Positions 32,828 through 41,709 of a DNA stretch of 64,000 nucleotides are shown piece by piece. Each line of letters opens with the position of its first letter. Position 1 is the first letter of the stretch. The position numbers and the translations under genes are program-made. This stretch comes from Flammeovirgaceae bacterium UBA7330 (GTDB lineage: Bacteria; Bacteroidota; Bacteroidia; Cytophagales; Cyclobacteriaceae): the NCBI GenBank assembly GCA_002471275.1, contig DKPQ01000021.1, positions 1 through 64,000 of the forward strand, in the 5' to 3' direction. The notes beneath the pieces were generated by a model, which made no database searches, was not told the origin of the DNA, and saw only the letters and a list, made by a program, of their open reading frames with translations.

Positions 32828-33511
32828 ATGAGAATTATTCATAATAAAAAACTGGTTTTTTTAGCTAATCCTAAAACAGGTACGACTTCTATCAGAGATA
32901 TTTTAAACGATTATTCAGATGTGATTTCAACAAATAAATTTCCTTATTATCATCATATCTCTGCGTGCGAATTAAAATATGTGTTTAAGCAAAAAAAATG
33001 GAAATGGTCTAATTATAGAATAATTTGTACAGTAAGAAATCCTTGGGAAAGAGCAATTTCAAATTATTTTTATGCAAAACCAGATAAGAATTTTCGTCCC
33101 TTTTATAATTCCAATTATGATATAGATAGTAGATTTTCACATGATATTAATTCATGGATAAATTACGTTTTAAGGAATGAATCATACACCACTAGGGAAT
33201 ATTTTTTTAATGATAAAAAATCAAATATTCCTTTTGTTTTAAGGTCATTACATTTACTTATTCCCATAAAGTGGTTCTGTTATGAAGGGGATCAATTGTT
33301 AGTTAATGATATTATTAAGCTAGAGGATTTAAATGGAAAGTTATTACCAATTCTACAAAGTATTGGCATTAACATTACTGATGGAATTCCTAGAAAAAAT
33401 GTTAGTGATAAAAAAATCACAAAACTAAACAAGGATTCTATAGAATTAATAGGCGATAGGTTTAAGGATGAAATTAATTGGTTTAACTATAAACCTTACC
33501 CCAGTTTATAA
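32828..33511 (+). CDS. Sulfotransferase family protein
   Basis: This 227-residue cytosolic enzyme of the sulfotransferase superfamily has the 5'-phosphosulfate loop FLANPKTGTTS (11-21), with Lys16 binding PAPS, and the 3'-phosphate motif CTVRNPWERAISNYF (67-81), with Arg70 and Ser78. It would transfer sulfate from PAPS to a sugar hydroxyl. The gene is markedly AT-rich, in the same block as the Wzt 3' end, and abuts an FkbM methyltransferase gene (TAATG overlap). The sulfated sugar is unknown. Confidence 0.8.
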   Translation: MRIIHNKKLVFLANPKTGTTSIRDILNDYSDVISTNKFPYYHHISACELKYVFKQKKWKWSNYRIICTVRNPWERAISNYFYAKPDKNFRPFYNSNYDIDSRFSHDINSWINYVLRNESYTTREYFFNDKKSNIPFVLRSLHLLIPIKWFCYEGDQLLVNDIIKLEDLNGKLLPILQSIGINITDGIPRKNVSDKKITKLNKDSIELIGDRFKDEINWFNYKPYPSL

Positions 33512-34311
33512 TGGAATTTATATCACACAGTCAACACGCTGACGATTACATAGCCTGGCAATTACTTGGAAAAAAGTTTGATGGCATAGTGGTCGAGGTT
33601 GGCGCATTTGATGGTGTACACCTTAGCAATAGCTTTAGCCTTGCTAAATTAGGATGGGAGTCTGTTTGTGTAGAGCCGAACCCGGTTATTTATCCTCATT
33701 TGTGTAAGAACAGACCAAATACTGTGAATGTCAACGCAGCTGTAGTATCAGATCCCAATATTGAAGAGATTCAGTTTTATCGAGAAGAGATTGGCGTGCT
33801 GTCCGGTTGTGCATATGACGAAGAAGATGTAAAAGCACGATATAAGAAAAGGGGATTAGATTATAAAGAACCGGAAAAATTGACAGTTCCAGCAAAAACC
33901 CTTAGCTCAATATTGTTAGAATCAGGCTTACAGAATAAGGTAATTGATATTGTTTCAATTGATGTTGAGGGATTTGAAATGGAAGTTTTGAAAGGGCTTA
34001 ATTTTAATGATTTCGAAGTAAACTTATTCATTATTGAAGCAAATGATGATAATTACAGACAGTTGATCCTTGATTATTTTAAGGATCACAACTCCTACCT
34101 ACATGTTGGAGACAATCATCAAAACTTATTCCTGGTCAGAAAATCAAGCATTTCAAAGCGTAATCTTAGAAGTCTTGATTTTGACGCTTTCATTAGAGCC
34201 AGGCAATATCATCCTATTGATGAGTCATTGGTAAAGCATTCAATAAAACCCTTTTTCAAGAAATCCCCAGAAGCTTTAGCTTATGAGAAGGCATGGTGGA
34301 AAATATGGTAA
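33511..34311 (+). CDS. FkbM family methyltransferase
   Basis: The product has 266 residues. The SAM-binding motif is IVVEVGAFDGVHLSNSF (about 26-42), followed by VCVEPNP and the conserved VSIDVEGFEMEVLKGL near 150, the FkbM signature. It is likely to O-methylate a sugar of the polysaccharide. The start codon overlaps the upstream stop (TAATG), and the gene ends in the same overlap with the next start, so all three are coupled. A basic C-terminal extension (about 210-266) goes beyond the core fold. Confidence 0.82.
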   Translation: MEFISHSQHADDYIAWQLLGKKFDGIVVEVGAFDGVHLSNSFSLAKLGWESVCVEPNPVIYPHLCKNRPNTVNVNAAVVSDPNIEEIQFYREEIGVLSGCAYDEEDVKARYKKRGLDYKEPEKLTVPAKTLSSILLESGLQNKVIDIVSIDVEGFEMEVLKGLNFNDFEVNLFIIEANDDNYRQLILDYFKDHNSYLHVGDNHQNLFLVRKSSISKRNLRSLDFDAFIRARQYHPIDESLVKHSIKPFFKKSPEALAYEKAWWKIW

Positions 34312-35201
34312 TGATCCGTATCGGCCACATCATCAATCCAGTTAAAGTCACAGCCTCCTCAGACTTGTATAGGGCTCAACCGGTCACTTTTGCCAGTATG
34401 AGGGCTGCTTGCGATCACTTACTTTCAACCAGTCAGGTTAAGCTCTTTGGGGTTGGGTTCCCTGACGATTTGAGTCTGTTGCCAGCTTATTTTGAGACTC
34501 TCTCCCCATTAGAACGTAGTGTCATGGATGTAGGGGCATTTAGAAACTCTCGGAAACTCCCCTTGATTGCTGATTTATTACGACCAATAGATGTGGACTA
34601 TGTGGTTTACACAAACGTAGACATTGCTCTAATGCCGTATTTTTACCGATACATCGTCAAGAAGATCGAAAGTGGAAGTGACAGCCTGATCATTAACCGA
34701 AGGGTCATCGATGAAGACCTAACAGATCTGGATGAAATGTATGCCCAGGTGGGTACTTCGCACCCTGGCTATGATTGCTTTGTGTTCAGGAGGGAACTTT
34801 TGGATCACTTTGATCTGGGTACGTCATGTATTGGGGCCAATTATATTGGGCGTGTCCTGATAGCCAACCTGATAGCCTTCAGCAGAAAACTGGAAATCAT
34901 TAAAGATGCCCACCTTACATTTCATTTAGGCAATGATGGAGCTTGGCTCACCCACAATTATTCCGAGTTTGATATACATAACAAGGAACAAGCTTACCAA
35001 ATCATTAATCGGCTGATCGAATTATGTGATGAGGAATCAAAAGTTTTACAATTAGAGGAAATCCTGACGTTTCTTGATGACAGAGAGCAATTGGATATGG
35101 AAAAATTAATGGTCCATCCAAATCCAACGGAGGAAAATAAGGATGTTAAGTGGTCATTAAAACGTAAAATAAAATTTAAGCTTCGCCAACTATTGTCATG
35201 A
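34311..35201 (+). CDS. Putative glycosyltransferase, GT-A-like, unclassified
   Basis: The product has about 296 residues and I do not recognise a CAZy family with confidence. A DxD-type motif appears in DYVVYTNVDIALMPYFY (about 93-109), where such a motif would hold the sugar nucleotide. Other conserved-looking parts are IGHIINPVKV at the start and HLTFHLGNDGAWL late. The ATG at 34311 overlaps the FkbM stop (TAATG); a longer start at 34293 is less likely. Position among modifying and transferase genes supports a sugar-transfer role, but this is inferred. Confidence 0.5.
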   Translation: MIRIGHIINPVKVTASSDLYRAQPVTFASMRAACDHLLSTSQVKLFGVGFPDDLSLLPAYFETLSPLERSVMDVGAFRNSRKLPLIADLLRPIDVDYVVYTNVDIALMPYFYRYIVKKIESGSDSLIINRRVIDEDLTDLDEMYAQVGTSHPGYDCFVFRRELLDHFDLGTSCIGANYIGRVLIANLIAFSRKLEIIKDAHLTFHLGNDGAWLTHNYSEFDIHNKEQAYQIINRLIELCDEESKVLQLEEILTFLDDREQLDMEKLMVHPNPTEENKDVKWSLKRKIKFKLRQLLS

Positions 35202-36280
35202 TTCCTGTTACCAAACCATTCACACCGCCCATACAGGAATACCAGGAACTGTTGTCCGGAATATGGCAGCGCAACTGGTTGACGAATAATGGGCCCCTGG
35301 TGAATGACCTGGAGTTGCGATTGAAGCGCTTCCTGGGTATACCTCACCTGCTTTTGGTGACCAATGGGACTATTGGTATACAGATTGCTTTAAAAGCTCT
35401 CGGAATCACAGGCAAAGTGATCACAACTCCATTCAGTTATGTCGCCACTACAAGCAGTGTGGTTTGGGAGGGCTGTGTCCCGGTATTTGCTGACATTGAC
35501 CCGGATACGTTAAACATTGATCCCGGCAAGATCGAAGATCTGATCGATAGGGATACCCAGGCTATTTTAGCTACACATTGCTTTGGTAATCCATGTGCAG
35601 TGGAGGCAATTGAAAATATTGCTTCAAAGCATAATCTGAAAGTGATTTATGATGCTGCGCATTGTTTCGGAACACTTTACAATGGAAACACGGTTTTCAC
35701 ACTTGGTGATGTTAGTGTGACCAGTTTTCATGCAACCAAGCTGTTCCATACCGTGGAAGGAGGAGCATTATTTACGCAAGACCCAGCGTTGTTGAAGCGT
35801 ATGGCATACATGCGTAATTTTGGTCATGATGGTCCGGAACGATTTTCAGGGGTAGGCATCAATGGGAAAAATTCCGAATTTCATGCTGCGATGGGTATTG
35901 TCAATCTGCGGTATATTCGGCAAATACTGGATGCCCGAAAAGGGATCAGTGATCAATATGATGCATTACTGGAGAATTTACGAATTCGTAAACCCAGGAT
36001 TGAACCGGGCACGACCTACAATCACGCATATTATCCAGTACTCTTTGAGAGCGAGGCTGTGGCCTTGAAAATGAAAGCGGCACTTGAGGAAAAAGAGGTT
36101 TTTTCCCGGCGTTATTTCTACCCAAGCCTCAGTTCATTGGACTATACAAATGGCACCGCTACTCCTGTATCGGACGATGTAGCCAGCAGAATACTCTGCT
36201 TGCCTATGTACCATGATTTAAGTACTGAAGAACAGGAGCTGATCTCCAGGATATTACTTCGAACGCAGAAATACGCTTGA
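35198..36280 (+). CDS. DegT/DnrJ/EryC1/StrS sugar aminotransferase
   Basis: This 360-residue PLP enzyme has the substrate/cofactor block VTNGTIGIQIALKAL (55-69), the Asp that binds the pyridine nitrogen in VIYDAAHCFG, and the Schiff-base lysine in SFHATKLFHTVEGG. The SFHATK-type active site is typical of 4-aminotransferases acting on 4-keto-6-deoxy nucleotide sugars (VioA/RffA-like). It may make a 4-amino-4,6-dideoxy sugar that the GT56-type transferase encoded at 37141 would then use. It overlaps the previous gene by 4 bp (ATGA). Confidence 0.88.
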   Translation: MIPVTKPFTPPIQEYQELLSGIWQRNWLTNNGPLVNDLELRLKRFLGIPHLLLVTNGTIGIQIALKALGITGKVITTPFSYVATTSSVVWEGCVPVFADIDPDTLNIDPGKIEDLIDRDTQAILATHCFGNPCAVEAIENIASKHNLKVIYDAAHCFGTLYNGNTVFTLGDVSVTSFHATKLFHTVEGGALFTQDPALLKRMAYMRNFGHDGPERFSGVGINGKNSEFHAAMGIVNLRYIRQILDARKGISDQYDALLENLRIRKPRIEPGTTYNHAYYPVLFESEAVALKMKAALEEKEVFSRRYFYPSLSSLDYTNGTATPVSDDVASRILCLPMYHDLSTEEQELISRILLRTQKYA

Positions 36281-37140
36281 TTTCTACTTTACCATTCTTT
36301 ATTTTGGGCAACCCCCGGTCTGGGACCAGTTTGCTAAGGATCATTCTGAATGCACACCCGAATATAGTGGTGCCTCCTGAGTCCGGCTTCCTGCAATGGT
36401 GGAAGTCAAAGTACAAAAACTGGGAGCGCAGAGACAACTATTCAGATCGGCTGGATCAGTTTATAACTGATTTGCTCTCGTCGAAAAAAATTGAGGCTTT
36501 TGGGTTGGAACGCATAGGAATTAGCGACTATATCCGGGAATGTTCACCTACGAGTTATTCGGAATTGGTTGCCACCATTTATCGATATTATGGCAGGGAC
36601 AAAGACATTCACGTGTGGGGTGATAAAAATAATTATTACATTCATCATATTCCTGAATTGCTGGAACTTTACCCTGAAGCACGGTTTGTTCATCTCGTCC
36701 GGGATGGACGGGACGTTGCTTGCTCCTATCTTGAGCTAAATCAAATCATCGAAAGCGAAGCAAAATATAGACCTAAGCTGGTCAATACCATACCCGGTAT
36801 AGCAGAAGAGTGGGTAGACAATAACCAAAAAATAGAAAGAGAATTGAGAGAATGCCCTCTAATATTTGTCCGATTTGAAGATCTGGTCACAAATTTTCAG
36901 TCAGAAATTACAAAGATCTTTGATTTTCTAGGTCTGTCCTGGTCCGATGATGTAGAGAGGTATTACCTCCACAACGATGAACCTGAAAGTACACTTAAGT
37001 GGAAACAGAAGACTAAAATGGAACCTCAAAAGGGAACAGTCGGCCGATTTTTGCATGAGTTGGACAGTAGCCAGATAGCAACGTTTGAGAAAATAGCAGG
37101 ACAATTATTGACTAAATATCAATATAAACTTCTCAATTAA
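36277..37140 (+). CDS. Sulfotransferase family protein (second)
   Basis: The product has 287 residues. The PAPS-binding loop is FILGNPRSGTSLLR (8-21), and the 3'-phosphate region is FVHLVRDGRDVACSYLE (137-153), with Arg142 and Ser150. The sequence type (GNPRSGTS) differs from the first sulfotransferase (NPKTGTTS), so the two belong to different subfamilies and probably sulfate different positions. The start is TTG overlapping the aminotransferase stop by 4 bp (TTGA). The stop is followed directly by the TTG start of the next gene. Confidence 0.82.
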   Translation: MISTLPFFILGNPRSGTSLLRIILNAHPNIVVPPESGFLQWWKSKYKNWERRDNYSDRLDQFITDLLSSKKIEAFGLERIGISDYIRECSPTSYSELVATIYRYYGRDKDIHVWGDKNNYYIHHIPELLELYPEARFVHLVRDGRDVACSYLELNQIIESEAKYRPKLVNTIPGIAEEWVDNNQKIERELRECPLIFVRFEDLVTNFQSEITKIFDFLGLSWSDDVERYYLHNDEPESTLKWKQKTKMEPQKGTVGRFLHELDSSQIATFEKIAGQLLTKYQYKLLN

Positions 37141-38304
37141 TTGAAAAAAAAGGTCCTACACATTCTGGAGATTAGTCAGTTTCTTAAGCTTACTGTAAAC
37201 TGCTTTGAGAAAATAAACCCTGGAGGTAATACTTTTCTTGCATATGATGAAATGGTGCTTCATAAAGGGATTAATGTTAGCGAGATTCCACAGGTGGAGA
37301 GCCACCATTTCAACTCTGATGAATACAAGAATTTTTTAAAGGATGCGGAATCAAAATATTACCTCATAATATTTCATAATATTGGTCTTGGTTATAAGCG
37401 TGAGATCATAAGCATGATCGATGGGGTAGTACCCATTCATGGTATTTTATGGGGGTATGAAATTTATGATAACCCTCGTCTTCATGGAAGGATTTATCAA
37501 AAAAAGACCAGGGCATACTTAAAAAGCATAAACAAAGCAAAGCGGGCATCGATTGGTAAGCGTTTCAAGGAGGTAATTAATGGGTACCTGAAACCAAATT
37601 CCTACTGGAACAAAACGTGGGAAGTATTTGAACACTTGTCATCCTACTCTACCATTTTGGAATCGGAGCGATCCTTCATTGAGCGCTTTTATGAAGTCCG
37701 TAAACCCTGTTTTCCGTTTAACTACTCAGGTGGGTATCAGGTGAGTTCAGCGATGAAGGAGCGAAGAGGAAAGGATATACTCATTGGTAACTCTGCAACA
37801 TTGGCGAATAACCATCTCGATGTAATAGAAATTTTAAGTGAGCTAAAGGAGGTACAGGATTCTAAAATTGTATTATCTCTGAGTTACGGAGATAACATCT
37901 ATGCGGAACATGTAGAGCAGGCTTTTAGAAAAGCGTTTGGAGATAGGGTAACATCACTCAGGGAGTTTATGCCGATTGATGAATACAATAAAGTGGTAAG
38001 TTCGTGTGGTTATGTGATCATGAATCACATTCGTCAGCAGGCCATGGGTAGCATCTATCTGGCGATTCTTCAGGGGGCAAAAGTTTTTCTAAACAAAAAG
38101 GGATTTGCATATCAGGACCTGATAAGCGCTGGAATTAGGGTATACGCGCTAGAGGAGTTGAAAAAGGAATATCCCCACTCCGAGGATTTTGCCACAATAG
38201 ATGCAAACCGCAAAATCATTGAAGAAATTAGAGGGGAGGCTGCTATCCTGGAAAATGCCCGAAGAATTTTGAAGCATTACAATTTTGATTTCAGTGATGA
38301 CTGA
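37141..38304 (+). CDS. GT56-type glycosyltransferase (WecF-like, 4-amino-4-deoxy sugar transferase)
   Basis: The product has 387 residues. The C-terminal half has the family hallmark ILIGNSATLANNHLDVIEIL (about 213-232), followed by IVLSLSYGD and YVIMNHIRQQAMGSIYLAI, as in TDP-Fuc4NAc:lipid II transferase (WecF, GT56). That family transfers a 4-acetamido-4,6-dideoxyhexose; the DegT aminotransferase two genes upstream would make such a donor. The residue after the upstream TAA is TTG, and the next ATG is about 38 codons further on, so TTG is the start. It overlaps the next gene by 8 bp. Confidence 0.75.
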   Translation: MKKKVLHILEISQFLKLTVNCFEKINPGGNTFLAYDEMVLHKGINVSEIPQVESHHFNSDEYKNFLKDAESKYYLIIFHNIGLGYKREIISMIDGVVPIHGILWGYEIYDNPRLHGRIYQKKTRAYLKSINKAKRASIGKRFKEVINGYLKPNSYWNKTWEVFEHLSSYSTILESERSFIERFYEVRKPCFPFNYSGGYQVSSAMKERRGKDILIGNSATLANNHLDVIEILSELKEVQDSKIVLSLSYGDNIYAEHVEQAFRKAFGDRVTSLREFMPIDEYNKVVSSCGYVIMNHIRQQAMGSIYLAILQGAKVFLNKKGFAYQDLISAGIRVYALEELKKEYPHSEDFATIDANRKIIEEIRGEAAILENARRILKHYNFDFSDD

Positions 38305-39235
38305 TTTTTTAAAAAAAGTATATCACAAAGTCAGGTGGTACGTAACTGGTAAATATAATCAACCCTTTACCCTGAACGATGGGCAGAAAAAAATGTCTTA
38401 TTTTGGAAAGCCGATCCTTTCCCAGGAACAAGGTGCAGACGCAATCTTCCACACGCTGAAAACAGGAGCTCCCACTATGATCTCAAGATTTGGAGCAACT
38501 GAACTGAATTACCTGTATTATTACCTGATTAATAGGGGAAAAACATGGACTGATTACCATCGAAGAGAGATTACTCATCAGTCCGGCTTCTTTCCTACAG
38601 AAAATGAATCATTGAATCGGTTTTGTAAACTCTATTTAGATACGGTTAAGTCAGTGGATGTATTGGGAGTATGGTTTAAGCCGGGAGAGGACTATCTGGT
38701 GAAAAAGTATATGAGTAAGGCAAGGCTCGTTCCTTTGCGATCTCTTGAACCATATTACAATCCGGGCAGCCCCTGGAGCAGGGCGCTTGAGGGCAAAAAG
38801 GTACTTGTGGTACATCCATTTGATCAAACCATAGGGAGTCAGTTTCAAAAAAGACAACTACTTTTCAAAGGATCAGAAGTCCTCCCCGATTTTAAGTTAA
38901 TTACCTATAAAGCGGTACAATCATTAAATGGAAGTACTCAATATGCTTCCTGGTTTGAAGCGCTGGAGGAAATGAAGTCCGGTATAAAGAACATTGAATT
39001 TGATGTTGCGATCATTGGAGCGGGCGCATACGGTATGCCCCTGGCTTCATTTGTTAAATCACTGGGCAAGCAAGCGGTTCATATGGGCGGAGCTACTCAG
39101 ATCCTTTTCGGGATCAAGGGCAATCGTTGGGACGATAAAGAATTTTTTCAAAATATGTACAACGAACACTGGACGCGACCCTCAGAAACCGAACGCCCGA
39201 AAGGACCATTGCTTGAGGGGGCTTGTTACTGGTAA
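38297..39235 (+). CDS. Putative GT-D-fold-like glycosyltransferase, unclassified
   Basis: The product has about 312 residues. The segment TMISRFGATELNYLYYYL (about 60-77) recalls the RFG-x-x-E motif of the GT-D fold (DUF1792-type transferases). A C-terminal conserved-looking block HMGGATQILFGIKGNRWDD also fits proteins of that kind. LVVHPFDQTIGSQ and VAIIGAGAYGMPLA form the middle. The classification is tentative. The ATG at 38297 lies within the preceding gene's last codons, which indicates coupling. Confidence 0.5.
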   Translation: MTDFLKKVYHKVRWYVTGKYNQPFTLNDGQKKMSYFGKPILSQEQGADAIFHTLKTGAPTMISRFGATELNYLYYYLINRGKTWTDYHRREITHQSGFFPTENESLNRFCKLYLDTVKSVDVLGVWFKPGEDYLVKKYMSKARLVPLRSLEPYYNPGSPWSRALEGKKVLVVHPFDQTIGSQFQKRQLLFKGSEVLPDFKLITYKAVQSLNGSTQYASWFEALEEMKSGIKNIEFDVAIIGAGAYGMPLASFVKSLGKQAVHMGGATQILFGIKGNRWDDKEFFQNMYNEHWTRPSETERPKGPLLEGACYW

Positions 39236-39243
39236 ATGAAATA

Positions 39244-40131
39244 ATGGCAAAACTTGCATCAATCAAAAGTATTTCTCATTTCAATGTATACCAGGCGATA
39301 TTGCTTATTCTTGGCTTATTGTTTCGAAAGTGGGGTTCGACCAAAGGAAGATTCAAGCAATTGGTTCGTGAGAAACATGGGATTGATTTTCTGTACCGGG
39401 TCAATGAAACGGTAACAGGACACAACCGTGGTGAGTTGCTTATTTCCGGCCAGAGCACTACTGGTAATGCTTACAAGTTTTATATCAGGCGTTTTACTAG
39501 TGACACAGATGTTTTTCATCAGCTTTATTTTCGACCTGATTACCCAGTTATACTTCAAAAAATCCAATCATTATTCCAAAATCAATCAGTAAAATTGATA
39601 CTGGATGGAGGAGCCTATATTGGATTATCTACATTTTTTTGGGCTACTGCATTTAAAGGAGCTAAAGTCATCGCAGTTGAAGCTGACAGGTCTAATTTTG
39701 AGCAACTGGAGCGAAATGTAGCACTAAACAATCTTCTAAATGTGACGTGTTTACACAAAGCACTCTGGCATCAGGAAGAGCAGTTGATGATCAATACGCA
39801 AAAAATGGATAAGCGTCAGTGGGCTTATGCAGTAGAAAAGGGAAATGCTGAGTCCAATAATGTGCTAGGGTTGCCCATCCATAAACTGGTTGATCTTGAC
39901 AAAACCAAAATCGATATTTTAAAGCTGGACATAGAAGGGGCTGAAAAAGAAGTTTTCCTTAATGATCCGTCGATTGAAGCTGTGCTGAACAATGTTAGGA
40001 TTATCATTTGCGAACTCCACTATGAGGGGGAGATCAGGTCAAGCATCCTGAATAAAATCACAGAGTTCGGATTTACTTATGAAACAATTGGTGAGGATTG
40101 GTTATTCGTTAATCATAATCTCGTGAATTAG
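39244..40131 (+). CDS. FkbM family methyltransferase (second)
   Basis: The product has about 295 residues. The SAM-binding motif is LILDGGAYIGLSTFFW (about 113-128), the acidic loop is VIAVEADRSNF, and the FkbM block is DILKLDIEGAEKEVF. An N-terminal hydrophobic segment (FNVYQAILLILGLLF, about 12-26) may anchor it to the membrane, unlike the first FkbM protein. ATG 39244 is chosen over an upstream ATG/TTG in overlap with the previous gene. Predicted sugar O-methyltransferase. Confidence 0.8.
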   Translation: MAKLASIKSISHFNVYQAILLILGLLFRKWGSTKGRFKQLVREKHGIDFLYRVNETVTGHNRGELLISGQSTTGNAYKFYIRRFTSDTDVFHQLYFRPDYPVILQKIQSLFQNQSVKLILDGGAYIGLSTFFWATAFKGAKVIAVEADRSNFEQLERNVALNNLLNVTCLHKALWHQEEQLMINTQKMDKRQWAYAVEKGNAESNNVLGLPIHKLVDLDKTKIDILKLDIEGAEKEVFLNDPSIEAVLNNVRIIICELHYEGEIRSSILNKITEFGFTYETIGEDWLFVNHNLVN

Positions 40132-40140
40132 CTGCTCAAA

Positions 40141-41709
40141 ATGGACCTGGCCCCGATCATTTTATTTCTCTATAATCGTCCGGAACATACCGAACAGACG
40201 CTGGCTGCTTTGCAGCAAAACGAGTGGGTTGATAAGTCTTTACTGTATGTTTTTATAGATGGTCCAAAGCATGGAGCTTCTCCTGAGGAAAAGCTGAGGA
40301 TTGATCGAGTTAGGGAAATTGCACATACCATTAATTGGTGCAAAAGCGTGATTATTGAGGAAAGTTTTACCAATAAGGGGCTGGCAGATTCCATTGTGGA
40401 AGGAGTTTCAAAAGTGATCAACAAGCATGGCAAAGCGATCGTGCTGGAAGACGATATCGTGACTACTCCTGGTTTCCTTAGATATATGAATGATGCGCTA
40501 ATGATGTATCAGGATAATCGCAAAGTGATGCATATCTCAGGTTATCAGTATCCCATCACTATTGATTCCTCCAACTCCACAATCATACTCGATGTTTTGT
40601 CTTGCTGGGGGTGGGGAACCTGGAAAAGCGCCTGGGATCAATATATTGAGGATCCCGATACTATAGTTAGGAAAATAGGAAGAAGTGCTCGATCAATAAA
40701 TAAATTCAACATCGAGGGGCATGCACATTTTTATAAGCAATTAGAATTAAATAAGAGTGGTGAAATAAAAACATGGGCTGTAAAATGGTATGCCTCATGG
40801 TACCTGATGGGAGGGCATTCACTTTTTCCAGTACAATCATTAGTAAAGAATATAGGTCACGATGGTTCTGGAGAAAATTGTGATCCAAATGAGATATATG
40901 ATTCCCCGTTGATAGAAGGAGTTGAGGTGGTACGGGTACCTATAAAGGAAAATCGACAAGCGAGAAAAGCACTTGATTTACATTTCAAAAGCCATTTTAA
41001 TATTGTGCCTAGAGAAAATGTTACGCTATTACGAAAGATTTCATTCAAAATAAGAAAAGCGATCCGATACATAGTTTTAAAGGCACTACCAGAAATCAAA
41101 GATTTGCTGGAAAGCGAAGATCTGGATTTCTTTAGGTCAGCTGCCATAGAATCCTCTATCGACTCAAAAGCAAAAGTTTATCCACCCTATAAGCTAAGGC
41201 ATTCAAGTATTGATAAGTATACCTACATCTCCCCAAATGGCCGAATAAACAATACGAAGATTGGTAAATTCTGTTCAATTGGGCCAAATTTAGTTTCAGG
41301 GTGGGGACTACATCCACTGAATGGAGTATCGACATCGCCTATGTTTTACAGCACTTTAAAACAGAATGGAACCTCCTTATCCAGGGAAAATAAGATTTTA
41401 GAAACCAAACCCATTTCAATTGGCAATGATGTGTTTATCGGGATGAATGTGACTATTTTGGATGGGGTATCTATAGGAGATGGTGCTGTTATTGGAGCTG
41501 GAGCTGTTGTCTCAAAGGATATTCCAGCATATGCTATTGCCTTTGGGAATCCTATACAGGTCCATAAATATCGGCACAGTGAAACTCAGATCAGAAATCT
41601 TCGCAGAATAAAATGGTGGGAATGGCCTGAAGAAAAACTATCAGAAGTAGAGAGAATGTTTTTTGAAGTCCAGGAGTTTATAGATAATCACATTACCTCA
41701 ACTAAATAA
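40141..41709 (+). CDS. Fusion of GT-A glycosyltransferase and left-handed beta-helix acetyltransferase
   Basis: The product has 522 residues in two domains. Residues 1 to about 290 are a GT-A transferase: IILFLYNRPEHTEQTL, YVFIDGPK, then KAIVLEDDIVTTPGFL with a DD motif, and SCWGWGTWKSAW. Residues about 350-510 are a hexapeptide acetyltransferase of the CatB/VatD type: KIGKFCSIGPN, the catalytic-type His in WGLHPLNG, ISIGNDVFIGMNVTI, and IGAGAVVSKDIPAYAIAFGNP. The protein could add a sugar and acetylate it, or acetylate the acceptor. The DNA is more AT-rich from about 40680 on, including the acetyltransferase part. The stop overlaps the MBOAT start (TAATG). No frameshift was seen at the junction. 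Confidence 0.85.
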   Translation: MDLAPIILFLYNRPEHTEQTLAALQQNEWVDKSLLYVFIDGPKHGASPEEKLRIDRVREIAHTINWCKSVIIEESFTNKGLADSIVEGVSKVINKHGKAIVLEDDIVTTPGFLRYMNDALMMYQDNRKVMHISGYQYPITIDSSNSTIILDVLSCWGWGTWKSAWDQYIEDPDTIVRKIGRSARSINKFNIEGHAHFYKQLELNKSGEIKTWAVKWYASWYLMGGHSLFPVQSLVKNIGHDGSGENCDPNEIYDSPLIEGVEVVRVPIKENRQARKALDLHFKSHFNIVPRENVTLLRKISFKIRKAIRYIVLKALPEIKDLLESEDLDFFRSAAIESSIDSKAKVYPPYKLRHSSIDKYTYISPNGRINNTKIGKFCSIGPNLVSGWGLHPLNGVSTSPMFYSTLKQNGTSLSRENKILETKPISIGNDVFIGMNVTILDGVSIGDGAVIGAGAVVSKDIPAYAIAFGNPIQVHKYRHSETQIRNLRRIKWWEWPEEKLSEVERMFFEVQEFIDNHITSTK

